Shown here: one piece after another, positions 1 through 8,001 of the stretch | How positions within the stretch are numbered: position 1 is the first letter of the stretch | Layout of the letters: each line of letters opens with the position of its first letter | Assembly (NCBI GenBank): GCA_035551355.1 | Contig: DASZNF010000129.1 | Location: 1-64,000, forward strand | Source of the DNA: DATATV01 sp035551355 | Lineage (GTDB): Bacteria > Actinomycetota > Actinomycetes > Mycobacteriales > Pseudonocardiaceae | Direction: 5' to 3' | DNA length: 64,000 nt | Notes under the pieces: model-generated | What the model saw: only the letters and a program-made list of their open reading frames with translations | The model's database searches: none | What the model was told of the DNA's origin: nothing | Program-made: the position numbers and the translations under genes

Positions 1-21
1 CGCCGGCCATCGCGGCCGGCG
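1..21 (+). terminator. Hairpin upstream of rpoA
   Basis: Bases 1-8 and 14-21 are perfectly complementary 8-base GC arms around a 5-base loop. There is no T tract, which is usual for actinobacteria. It lies where the rpsD-rpoA intergenic region would be, so it could be an attenuator or processing site for rpoA; that role is inferred from position only. Confidence 0.45.
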
Positions 22-74
22 CACCACACCCCTTCCGGCGTCAAATAGCGGGCGCCGTAGGAAAGGAAACGACA

Positions 75-1130
75 GTGCTCATCTCCCAGCGACCGACGCT
101 GACCGAGGAACCGGTTGGCGAGACCCGCTCCCGTTTCGTCATCGAGCCGTTGGAGCCGGGCTTCGGCTACACGCTCGGCAACTCACTGCGGCGCACGCTG
201 CTGTCCTCGATTCCGGGGGCCGCGGTGACCAGCATCCGCATCGATGGCGTGCTGCACGAGTTCACCACCGTGCCCGGGGTGAAGGAAGACGTCACCGACG
301 TCATCCTGAACCTCAAGGAGCTGGTGATCAGCTCCGAAGAGGACGAGCCGGTCACCATGTACCTGCGCAAGCAGGGCCCGGGGACGGTCACCGCGGGCGA
401 CATCGTGCCGCCTGCGGGCGTCACCGTGCACAACCCCGACCTGCACATCGCCACGCTGAACGCCAAGGGCAAGCTGGAGATCGAGCTGGTCGTGGAGCGC
501 GGTCGCGGTTACGTGCCCGCGGTGCAGAACAAGCAGGCCGGCGCCGAGATCGGCCGGATCCCGGTCGACTCGATCTACTCGCCGGTGCTGAAGGTGACCT
601 ACAAGGTCGAGGCCACTCGTGTCGAGCAGCGGACCGACTTCGACAAGCTGATCCTGGACGTGGAGACGAAGCCGTCGATCACGCCCCGGGACGCGGTCGC
701 GTCCTCCGGCAAGACCCTGGTCGAGCTGTTCGGCCTGGCCCGCGAGCTCAATGTGGACGCCGAGGGCATCGAGATCGGGCCGTCGCCGGCGGAAGCGGAC
801 ACCATCGCGGCGTTCGCCATGCCGATCGAGGACCTCGATCTGACCGTGCGGTCGTACAACTGCCTCAAGCGCGAGGGCATCCACACCGTCGGCGAGCTGG
901 TTTCCCGCAGCGAAGCCGACCTGCTGGACATCCGCAACTTCGGGGCCAAGTCGATCGACGAGGTCAAGATGAAGCTGGTGGGCCTCGGCCTGGCGCTGAA
1001 GGACAGCCCGCCCGGATTCGACCCGTCCGCGGCCGCCGCGGACTACCCGAGCGACGGCTGGGGCGAGGGCGCCGAACTGGACCACGGCCACGACGACGGT
1101 CAGGACTACGCAGAGACGGAGCAGCTCTGA
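75..1130 (+). CDS. rpoA: DNA-directed RNA polymerase subunit alpha
   Basis: This is the alpha subunit of RNA polymerase, which nucleates core assembly through its N-terminal domain and contacts activators and promoter DNA through its C-terminal domain. The 351-residue protein has the usual assembly domain (about residues 1-230, with GYTLGNSLRRTLLSS near the start) and the helix-hairpin-helix C-terminal domain (about 255-320, with LTVRSYNCLKREGI and RNFGAKSIDEV). The tail after about 325 is acidic and variable. The start is GTG at 75, with a GAAAGGAAA ribosome site 5 bases before it. rplQ follows after 59 bases, the classic alpha-operon order. Confidence 0.98.
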   Translation: MLISQRPTLTEEPVGETRSRFVIEPLEPGFGYTLGNSLRRTLLSSIPGAAVTSIRIDGVLHEFTTVPGVKEDVTDVILNLKELVISSEEDEPVTMYLRKQGPGTVTAGDIVPPAGVTVHNPDLHIATLNAKGKLEIELVVERGRGYVPAVQNKQAGAEIGRIPVDSIYSPVLKVTYKVEATRVEQRTDFDKLILDVETKPSITPRDAVASSGKTLVELFGLARELNVDAEGIEIGPSPAEADTIAAFAMPIEDLDLTVRSYNCLKREGIHTVGELVSRSEADLLDIRNFGAKSIDEVKMKLVGLGLALKDSPPGFDPSAAAADYPSDGWGEGAELDHGHDDGQDYAETEQL

Positions 1131-1189
1131 CCGGTTGATCGTCCTTTCCGGACGGTCTGCGGCTGGTTGCGCGCAACAAGGAGTAAGGA

Positions 1190-1756
1190 ATGCCGACCCC
1201 AACCAAGGGTACCCGTCTCGGCGGGTCCCCGGCCCACGAGCAGCTGATGCTGGCCAATCTGGCCACATCGCTGTTCGAGCACGGCCGGATCACCACGACC
1301 GAGGCCAAGGCCAAGCGGCTGCGACCGCTGGCCGAGCGCCTGATCAGCAAGGCCAAGCGCGGTGACCTGCACAACCGCCGCGAGGTGCTCAAGACCATCC
1401 GCAACAAGGACGTGCTGCACAAGCTGTTCGCGGAGATCGCCCCCCAGTTCGCCGACCGTCAGGGTGGCTACACCCGCATCGTCAAGACGCTGCCCCGCAA
1501 GGGTGACAACGCCAAGATGGCGGTCATCGCGCTGGTCACCGAGAAGCTGGTGAGCACCGAGGCCGTGTCCGTGCAGAAGGCCGCCGACAAGCGGGCCGAG
1601 AAGCCGGCCGAGGACGAGGCCACCACGACCGAGGAGACCACCGAGGTCGTCGAGACCCCGGAGGCGACCGAGGCCGAAGCCACCGAGACCGCCGAGACGG
1701 AGGCCCCGGAGGCCGACGAGGCCAGCGCCGGCGAGGACGAGAAGGACGAGTCCTGA
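1190..1756 (+). CDS. rplQ: 50S ribosomal protein L17
   Basis: Ribosomal protein L17 of the large subunit. The core occupies about residues 1-118 (PTPTKGTRLGGSPAHEQLM at the start, then RPLAERLISKAKRGD and the conserved DRQGGYTRIVKT). Residues 120-188 form an acidic Ala/Glu/Thr-rich extension of the kind seen in many actinobacterial L17 proteins, which makes this one longer than the roughly 120-residue E. coli form. An AAGGAGTAAGG ribosome site precedes the ATG. The gene ends in a CTGA overlap with truA. Confidence 0.98.
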   Translation: MPTPTKGTRLGGSPAHEQLMLANLATSLFEHGRITTTEAKAKRLRPLAERLISKAKRGDLHNRREVLKTIRNKDVLHKLFAEIAPQFADRQGGYTRIVKTLPRKGDNAKMAVIALVTEKLVSTEAVSVQKAADKRAEKPAEDEATTTEETTEVVETPEATEAEATETAETEAPEADEASAGEDEKDES

Positions 1757-2625
1757 CGGCGTCTGCCCAGCCTGGCAACGAGCCCGCCGACTCCCCCGAA
1801 CCGGGGGGCGGCGGGCTCGTTCGCATCCGGCTCGATCTTGGCTACGACGGCACCGAGTTCTCCGGCTGGGCCGTGCAGCCCGGCCGGCGCACGGTGTGCG
1901 GGGTGCTCCAGCACGCGCTGTCCGTGGTGGCCCGGCAGCCGGTGCGGCTGACCGTGGCCGGGCGCACGGACGCCGGGGTGCACGCCACCGGCCAGGTCGC
2001 CCACCTCGATCTGCCGGTCGACGCGGATCTGCCCGCGCCCGCCGAGCTGCCCCGGCGGCTGGCCCGGTTCCTGCCCGCCGATGTGCGGGTGTTCGCCGCG
2101 CGGGAGGTGCCGCCCGAGTTCGACGCCCGGTTCTCCGCGCTGCGCCGGCATTACCTCTACCGGGTGGCCGACGCCGAGTACGGCGCGCACCCGCTGCGCC
2201 GGCTGGACACCGTGTCCTGGCCGCGCCCGCTTGATCTGGACCTGCTGACCGCCGCGGCCGCGAAACTGTTGGGGGAGCACGACTTCGTGGCGTTCTGCCG
2301 GCGCCGGGAGGGCGCCACCACGATCCGCGAGCTGCAGCGCCTCGACTGGACCCGGGACCCGGAAGGGGTGCTGATCGCCCGGGCGTCGGCCGACGCGTTC
2401 TGCCACTCGATGGTGCGCAGCCTGGTGGGTGCGCTGCTGGCCGTCGGCGAGGGTCGCTCGCCGGTGGACTGGCCGGCCTCGTTGCTGTCGGCCACGTCCC
2501 GGACCAGCCGGATCACCGTGGCCCCGCCGCACGGCCTGGCCCTGGTCGGCGTGGACTACCCGCCGGACGATCAGCTGGCCGCCCGGGCCGAGGTGACCCG
2601 CAACCTGCGCGCCGCGCCACACTGA
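1753..2625 (+). CDS. truA: tRNA pseudouridine synthase A, apparent CTG start
   Basis: TruA converts uridines 38-40 of the tRNA anticodon arm to pseudouridine. The catalytic region AGRTDAGVHATGQVAH contains the nucleophilic Asp. The conserved N-terminal strand (RIRLDLGYDGTEFSGWAVQP) lies upstream of the first GTG in frame (1873), so a start at 1873 would delete essential sequence. Between the in-frame stop at 1504 and 1873 I find no ATG, GTG or TTG in this frame. CTG at 1753 overlaps the rplQ stop (CTGA) and has AAGGA at 1742-1746, 6 bases before it, so I place the start there. That gives about 290 residues, as expected for the family. The function is secure; the CTG start is an inference. Confidence 0.93.
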   Translation: MTASAQPGNEPADSPEPGGGGLVRIRLDLGYDGTEFSGWAVQPGRRTVCGVLQHALSVVARQPVRLTVAGRTDAGVHATGQVAHLDLPVDADLPAPAELPRRLARFLPADVRVFAAREVPPEFDARFSALRRHYLYRVADAEYGAHPLRRLDTVSWPRPLDLDLLTAAAAKLLGEHDFVAFCRRREGATTIRELQRLDWTRDPEGVLIARASADAFCHSMVRSLVGALLAVGEGRSPVDWPASLLSATSRTSRITVAPPHGLALVGVDYPPDDQLAARAEVTRNLRAAPH

Positions 2626-2648
2626 GAACGTCCGCTCTCGGGAGAATC

Positions 2649-2721
2649 GTCAACCTGTGGTTGACGAACCGGCTCCGTCAAGCTCTAATTGACGCATGAG
2701 CCCAGTCAACGTCAAATTGAC
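2649..2721 (+). promoter_or_regulatory. Three phased GTCAA-N7-TTGAC palindromes
   Basis: Sites at 2649-2665, 2677-2693 and 2705-2721 share GTCAA, seven bases, TTGAC. Their starts are exactly 28 bp apart. The first is extended to a perfect 8+8 palindrome (TCGTCAAC/GTTGACGA). The ATG of the adjacent HTH/Clp N gene (2696) lies between the second and third sites, so the third is inside the coding region. The arrangement suggests autoregulation by that gene's HTH. The second HTH/Clp N locus has similar palindromes at 55866 and 55893. Confidence 0.75.
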
Positions 2722-3493
2722 GGATTTAGTCAAGGAACTCGACGAGGAACGACCCGCCGCCACCCCGCTGGAGAAGATCAGCGAGGCCCAGGTCCGCTCG
2801 GCCACCCTGGCCGCGACGGGCGACCAGCTGGTCGGCCACTATGTGGCGCTGGCCCGGGCGGCCGGGGCGTCCTGGCAGCAGATCGGCGAGGCCATCGGGG
2901 TGTCCAAACAGGCCGCCCAGCAGAAGTGGGTGGCCCCGACCTTCGAGCGGTTCACCAAGCGGGCCCGCAGCGTGGTGGTGCGCGCCCAGGAGAGCGCCCG
3001 CAGCCACAAGCACGACTACATCGGCCCCGAGCACCTCCTGCTCGGGCTGCTCGGCGAACCGGAAGGGCTGGCCGCGCAGATGCTGACCAACCTGGCCGGC
3101 TCACTGGACGCGGTGGCCACGGCGGTGGAGGCCAATCTCGGCCCGGAAAGCAAGAAGACCCCGAAGGGGCACATCGCGTTCACCCCGCAGGCCAAGGAGA
3201 TACTGGAACAGACCCTCCAGGCGGCGTTGCGCCACGGCCACAACTACATCGGCACCGAGCACATCCTGCTGGGGCTGGTCACGGAATCCGACGGCGCGGC
3301 GGCGAAGTCCTTCGCCGATCTGGAGATCACCCCGGAGAAGCTGGAGGAGCAGCTCAAGGAGGCGCTGGCCGGCTACCACAAGGACGCCGTCGCCCGGCTG
3401 AGGGCGGCCAAGGCCGCCGCGGAAAACGCGCCGGAAGGCGGAACCGAGAGCGCCGGATCGGACGTCGAAGGCGAGCCGCCCAGCGGGAGCTGA
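2696..3493 (+). CDS. ClpC2-like HTH + Clp N-domain protein
   Basis: The 265-residue protein joins a DNA-binding segment to a stand-alone Clp N domain and has no AAA+ ATPase. Residues about 42-78 (ALARAAGASWQQIGEAIGVS) are a helix-turn-helix. Residues about 85-230 contain two Clp repeats, each with the family signature (HDYIGPEHLLLGLL and HNYIGTEHILLGLV). The C-terminus is an acidic/Ala tail. This layout matches mycobacterial ClpC2, an autoregulated decoy that protects ClpC1 from N-domain-binding antibiotics; that function here is inferred. Three palindromes around the start support autoregulation, and a strong terminator follows. The gene stands alone. Confidence 0.85.
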   Translation: MSPVNVKLTDLVKELDEERPAATPLEKISEAQVRSATLAATGDQLVGHYVALARAAGASWQQIGEAIGVSKQAAQQKWVAPTFERFTKRARSVVVRAQESARSHKHDYIGPEHLLLGLLGEPEGLAAQMLTNLAGSLDAVATAVEANLGPESKKTPKGHIAFTPQAKEILEQTLQAALRHGHNYIGTEHILLGLVTESDGAAAKSFADLEITPEKLEEQLKEALAGYHKDAVARLRAAKAAAENAPEGGTESAGSDVEGEPPSGS

Positions 3494-3509
3494 CGCGGCG
3501 GAGAAGGGG

Positions 3510-3561
3510 ACCGCGGATGGCGGGCCGGGCCGAGGGGGCCTGACCCGCCGTCCGCGGTTTT
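3510..3561 (+). terminator. Rho-independent terminator
   Basis: Arms 3510-3524 and 3544-3558 form a 15-bp stem with one G-U pair, followed by a short T run (3557-3561). It lies 16 bases after the HTH/Clp N gene and faces the convergent gene ending at 3712. Confidence 0.8.
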
Positions 3562-3711
3562 GCTTGCGGCTACAGGCTTTCCGTGCGCTGACAACCCGGC
3601 CGCCGATCGGAAACGCAAGCGCGCCAGCCGAAGGCGCTCCTGGCCACTCCGCCGCCCGAGCGCCGAGGGCCCTCGGACGCCGCCGGAAAGCCAGGCGTGG
3701 AACGAAAAACT

Positions 3712-4434
3712 TCAGTCGCCGCGCCGGACCGGGCCCAGGATCTGCTGTTCCCGGGGCGTGGTGATCAGCCGCAGCGGCCGCCACAAATTACGGCCGAGGG
3801 CGATCGCCTGGTCATCCTTGAGCGTGGTCAGCTGCTGCACCAGGCGCGGCGGCAGCCGCCAGATCCGGGCCGCCAGCTGGGCCTGGCCCACCGGCTGGCG
3901 CTGCATCAGCACGAGGTCGGCGGTGTTCGCCGTCGCGGTCACCTGCGGGTGCAGGTAGGGCAGCACGTACACCGTGGTCTGCCAGGGCGAACGGGGCGGG
4001 AACAGCTCGGTCGGGGTGGACCCGCCGTCGTGCATCACCAGCAGCGGACCGTCCTCGGTCGGCCGGGGCAGCTCCACCGGGTTGAGCCTGCGGATCTGCA
4101 CCAGCGACTGGCGCGGGTTCGGCGCGTCCCCGGCCGCCCGGGCCAGCACCTGCCAGGCCGCGGGCCGCGCGGTCGCCACCACCACCCACGCCCCGGTGGC
4201 CATCGCCCGCAACGCCAGCTGCCGGGCCAGATACAACCCGCCCACGCACACGATGCGGGTCGGCGCGGGCCGCAGCACCGAGGCGGTCAGCGGCTCGCCC
4301 TGCAGGCCGGAGCCGAGCATCATGCCGCCGCGATCCCCGGACGGGCTGACCGCGTCCAGCATTCCCGGCGACACCAGGAATTCCGGCGCGATGGTGGCCT
4401 GGCTGTGCGCGTCCAGCAGACGGTTCCTACTCAC
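3712..4434 (-). CDS. Unknown protein coupled to EccE
   Basis: A 240-residue protein I do not recognise. Its start overlaps the eccE stop by 4 bases (4431-4434), so it is almost certainly translated with EccE and belongs to the secretion locus. The middle (about residues 60-90, TRIVCVGGLYLARQLALRAM) looks like a strand-helix unit followed by hydrophobic strands (AWVVVATA, GPLLVMHDGG, TVYVLPYL), suggesting a soluble alpha/beta fold. No signal peptide or convincing membrane helix is visible. Codon use is as for its neighbours. It may be a cytosolic accessory subunit of the EccE side of the machine. Confidence 0.8.
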   Translation of the reverse strand: MSRNRLLDAHSQATIAPEFLVSPGMLDAVSPSGDRGGMMLGSGLQGEPLTASVLRPAPTRIVCVGGLYLARQLALRAMATGAWVVVATARPAAWQVLARAAGDAPNPRQSLVQIRRLNPVELPRPTEDGPLLVMHDGGSTPTELFPPRSPWQTTVYVLPYLHPQVTATANTADLVLMQRQPVGQAQLAARIWRLPPRLVQQLTTLKDDQAIALGRNLWRPLRLITTPREQQILGPVRRGD

Positions 4435-5765
4435 GCGGCCCCTCCCAGCGGCAGCGTCGCGGCCAGCCCGGACACCTGCAGGCCGCGCAGCGGAGTCAGC
4501 GAAACACCCAATCGGTTGGAGATCGAGCCCAGCCGGTGGTTGGCGTCGGCCAGTTCACCCGGCGTGCGAGCACTCACCCGCACCAGGCCCCGCAGCCCGA
4601 CCCGGTTGTCCTCGCCACTGGGCGAGATCGCCATGGCGACCGTGGCGGACAGCGCCCGCACCCCGGTCAACGCGTTGATGCTGTTCATGTTCTGGCCCTT
4701 GGGCCAGTTGGTGATCGCGTAGCTGGCGTGGCCGACCCCGGCCGCGGTCACGCCGGACCACCGCTCGGTCAGGCCCACCCGGTTGCCGGATCCCGCGACC
4801 CCGAGCAACTCGGCCGCGGAGATCCCGGACCGCAGCAACTCGTCCGGGTTCAGTGGCCGGGTCGGCACCCCGCGTGCCTCCAGTGCGCTGCGCACCCGGG
4901 ACAGCGCGCCGATCAGCGCCCGGTGCGCGCCGACCACGCCGCCGCCGCGCTCGCTGACCGCGGCCAGGCAGCGCCTCGGGTCCAGCCGCACCGCCACCCA
5001 GGTGGTGCGCCGGGCCGCCGCGGGCAGCGGGCCGAGCACCTCAAGGTAGGAAGCCAGGGCAGGGGAAGAACTGGGCAGCGCCGCGCTGCCCGGGTAGCAG
5101 TGCCAGATCACCTGGATCGCGTCCAGCACCACGCCGCGGTCCTCCAGACAGGGCGCCAGCGCGCCCAGCGGCAGGTTCGGCGTCGCCCCCAGCGGGGTCA
5201 CCAGCGCGGGCGCCGCGTCCACCAGCAGCACCGCGGTCCAGGCGCCGGAATGCCAGGCGAACCCGACCGGCCGGCGTTCGTGATCCATGCCCTGCGCCAC
5301 CATCAGATCCGGCACCACCAGCCGCAGCAGGTTCACCCGCGCGTCGGACGGGCCGATCACCTCGGTGCCGTCGGCGTCCACGTCGTCCATGTTGTCCACA
5401 GAGGACACGATCGGTTCGGCGACCCGGGTGTGCGAGCGGAACGTGTACCGCATGGCAAGTCCGACCCATTGGGTGAACCAGCGGCCACCCCAGCGCAGGA
5501 AGGCCACGATCAGCGCCAGCACCACGATGCCCGCGGCGACGTAGAGCATGATCCGGGTGCGCTGGGCGGCGAGCAGGATCAGCCCGAGGGCCAGGCCGAT
5601 CTCGATGACCACCAGATTGGTCACCGGCAGCCGGCCAAGGCTCGCCCCGATGGTGCGCCGTCTGGCGGAGATCACCGTCCGCACCGCCTGGGCGGACTGC
5701 GCCGCCGCTGCCGTGGCCGCCGCGCCCGGGTTGGGCGGTCCCGGTCGTGGAGTGGTTACGGACAT
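4431..5765 (-). CDS. eccE: Type VII secretion membrane protein EccE
   Basis: EccE is a peripheral membrane component of the ESX (type VII) core complex. The 444-residue protein has a Pro/Ala-rich N-terminus, two close transmembrane helices at about residues 50-88 (LVVIEIGLALGLILLAA and IMLYVAAGIVVLALIVAFL), and a large soluble domain. M. tuberculosis ESX-4 lacks eccE, so its presence in an ESX-4-position locus is notable. It is divergent from eccB, with 194 bp between them that should hold both promoters. The family call rests on topology, length and context. Confidence 0.85.
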   Translation of the reverse strand: MSVTTPRPGPPNPGAAATAAAAQSAQAVRTVISARRRTIGASLGRLPVTNLVVIEIGLALGLILLAAQRTRIMLYVAAGIVVLALIVAFLRWGGRWFTQWVGLAMRYTFRSHTRVAEPIVSSVDNMDDVDADGTEVIGPSDARVNLLRLVVPDLMVAQGMDHERRPVGFAWHSGAWTAVLLVDAAPALVTPLGATPNLPLGALAPCLEDRGVVLDAIQVIWHCYPGSAALPSSSPALASYLEVLGPLPAAARRTTWVAVRLDPRRCLAAVSERGGGVVGAHRALIGALSRVRSALEARGVPTRPLNPDELLRSGISAAELLGVAGSGNRVGLTERWSGVTAAGVGHASYAITNWPKGQNMNSINALTGVRALSATVAMAISPSGEDNRVGLRGLVRVSARTPGELADANHRLGSISNRLGVSLTPLRGLQVSGLAATLPLGGAA

Positions 5766-5959
5766 CCGATCGGCTTCCCCTCGGTCGTGCTGCGGTGCTT
5801 ACCGCCATGGCCATCGGCGTGGTCCGCGGCGCGGTTCTGGCGAAAGGGTATGGGTGAGACACCCCGAGCAGGCCGAGTATCACCGAACTCGCCCCGCGGC
5901 ACACCCCTTCGGACTATCCTGCCGAACCGTACCGCTATGGGAGGGGCTGTAGGACCAGA

Positions 5960-7600
5960 ATGGCGTCAACACCGACTAGCAAGTCACAGGTACAGGCGTA
6001 TCGCTTCGTGTTGCGCCGGATGGAATCGGCGCTGGTCCGCAAGGACGCGGTGATGCTGCACGACCCGATGCGCACGCACAAGCGGGCCACCGTGATCGGC
6101 GTGCTGATCGGCGTTGTCATCCTGATCGGGTTCCTGGTGGTGGGCATCTTCAAGCCCGCGGCCTCGCTGCCCGCGGACAGCACCTCGATCGTGATCGCGC
6201 AGCCCTCGGGCCAGGTCTATGTGCTCGACCAGAACCCGCGCCAGCTGATCCCGGTGTTCAACCTCACATCGGCCCGGCTGCTGATGCTGGCGATGACCTC
6301 CTCCAGCAACGGCAGCGCGTCCGCGCCCAACCCGACGGTGGTGTCGGACACCGAACTGGCCGGCGTGCCGATGGGCCGGCTGACCGGCATCCCGGATGGC
6401 CCCCAGGCGCTGCCCAACCCGTCCACGGCGTCCACCACCTGGTCGGTGTGCGACGCGATTCCCACCGACACCAGCCAACCCGATCAGGGCATCAACAACA
6501 CGCCGGTGAGCACCGCCATGGTCGGCCAGTCCAGCATCGGCAACGACCTGCCCGACGGCCAGGCCCTGCTGGCCCGCAGCACCGACGGCAACGAGTACCT
6601 GATCTACCACAAGACCACGGATGTCAATCAGGTCAACAACTCCGCCGTGGTGGCCCAGGTGGACACCACCGACCCGGCGGTGACCAGCGCGCTGCTCAAC
6701 GGGCAGAGCCTCGGCGCGGCCACCACGCCGCGCAAGATCTCCGCCGCCCTGCTCAACGCCATCCCGAAGGTCGGCGCGATCCAGGATCCCTTCCAGGCCA
6801 AGGGAATCTCCACCGGCAGCCACAGCAGCGGGGCGGGCGACTTCACCGTCGGCGAGACCTTCGAGTCGCAGAACCAGGACAACTCGATCAGCAACTACGC
6901 GGTGCTGCCCGACGGCGTCCAGCAGGTCAGCCAGACCGTCGCGCAGATCCTCGCGGCCAAGTACGACAGGACCAACATCGCCCCGGTGCCCGCGGCCACG
7001 CTGAGCACGTTCAACGTGATCAAGACCGACGAGCTGGGCGTCGCCGACTACCCGGGCACGCTGACCAAGGTGATCGCGGCCAACGTCGACCCGGTGGTGT
7101 GCCTCGGCTGGACCGCGGACTACTCGCAGGAACAGCCCGCGATCGACACCCGGGTCACCGTGGCCACCCAGCCGCAGCTGCCAACCGACAGCAACAACGC
7201 CCAGGTCACCCCGCTCAAGCTCGGGCAGGTCGGGCCGAACGGGATCAAGGTCGACCAGTTCGTGATGGACCCGAAGTCGCTGTCGCTGGGCGTCGCGGTC
7301 CGTTCGGTGACCAACCCGCAGGAGTTCAACACCGGCCCGATCACCCTGCTCACCCCGCGCGGGGTGGCCTACTCGATCGACTCGGTGACCACCGCGCAGG
7401 GACTGGGCGTGGCCAACTCGACCCAGTCCGCGGCCGGGCCGTTCGGGTTGTTCCCGGCGCCCGCGTCGATCCTCGGATTGCTGCCGGTGGGCGCGGAAAC
7501 CCTGAACACCACGAACGTGCAGCGCACCTTCGACAGTGTGCAGGTGCCGCAGACCGAGGGGCAGTACACGGCGGTGACCACGACAACCGGCGGTGCGTGA
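5960..7600 (+). CDS. eccB: Type VII secretion protein EccB
   Basis: EccB is a core ESX membrane protein with a short cytosolic N-terminus, one transmembrane helix and a large extracytoplasmic domain. The 546-residue sequence shows the family N-terminus (SKSQVQAYRFVLRRMESAL, residues 8-26), a helix at about 43-64 (ATVIGVLIGVVILIGFLVVG), then Asn/Thr-rich repeat domains. Two extracytoplasmic cysteines (VCDAIP and VCLGW) probably form a disulfide. The start is the ATG at 5960, with an AGGA motif about 6 bases before it. The EspC-like and WXG/PPE-like genes follow on the same strand. Confidence 0.95.
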   Translation: MASTPTSKSQVQAYRFVLRRMESALVRKDAVMLHDPMRTHKRATVIGVLIGVVILIGFLVVGIFKPAASLPADSTSIVIAQPSGQVYVLDQNPRQLIPVFNLTSARLLMLAMTSSSNGSASAPNPTVVSDTELAGVPMGRLTGIPDGPQALPNPSTASTTWSVCDAIPTDTSQPDQGINNTPVSTAMVGQSSIGNDLPDGQALLARSTDGNEYLIYHKTTDVNQVNNSAVVAQVDTTDPAVTSALLNGQSLGAATTPRKISAALLNAIPKVGAIQDPFQAKGISTGSHSSGAGDFTVGETFESQNQDNSISNYAVLPDGVQQVSQTVAQILAAKYDRTNIAPVPAATLSTFNVIKTDELGVADYPGTLTKVIAANVDPVVCLGWTADYSQEQPAIDTRVTVATQPQLPTDSNNAQVTPLKLGQVGPNGIKVDQFVMDPKSLSLGVAVRSVTNPQEFNTGPITLLTPRGVAYSIDSVTTAQGLGVANSTQSAAGPFGLFPAPASILGLLPVGAETLNTTNVQRTFDSVQVPQTEGQYTAVTTTTGGA

Positions 7601-7657
7601 CTGGCGGAACCGAAATCCATCGGTCATCGTCGAAGCAGGGCAGGCAAGGAGGCGACG

Positions 7658-7975
7658 ATGGCGGGTATTTCGGTCAACGCGAACTGGATCAACGGGTACG
7701 CCAGCACCGTTGAGCAGGCGGGCGACGAGCTGGAACAGGCCGCCACGACCCTGACCAACACCCCGTTGACCTCCTCGGCGTTCGGCGATCTTGGGCGCAC
7801 CGCGGGCGCGGTGCAGGCGTACGCGCGGGCCGCGGCCACGCTGCTGGGCCAGCTGAACACGGCGAGCACCGACCTGCGCTCGGCCGCGGGCAACCTGCGG
7901 GCGGTGGCCGGTGCGCACACCGCGGCCGACGAGGAGCACGCCACCCGGCTGCGCAACGCCTACGAAGCGCGCTGA
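7658..7975 (+). CDS. EspC-like type VII secretion substrate
   Basis: A 105-residue all-helical protein resembling the EspC/DUF2580 group of ESX-associated secreted proteins. It has an N-terminal helix (ISVNANWINGYASTVEQAGD), a short break near residue 40, then a long Ala-rich helix ending in LRAVAGAHTAADEEHATRL. There is no WXG motif, and I see no YxxxD/E secretion tail. It sits 57 bases after eccB and 26 bases before the WXG/PPE-like gene, so the two probably form a co-secreted pair in the way PE and PPE proteins do. The pairing is inferred from order and size. Confidence 0.75.
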   Translation: MAGISVNANWINGYASTVEQAGDELEQAATTLTNTPLTSSAFGDLGRTAGAVQAYARAAATLLGQLNTASTDLRSAAGNLRAVAGAHTAADEEHATRLRNAYEAR

Positions 7976-8001
7976 GTCGCGGAAGTATTGGGGAGGCACC
8001 G

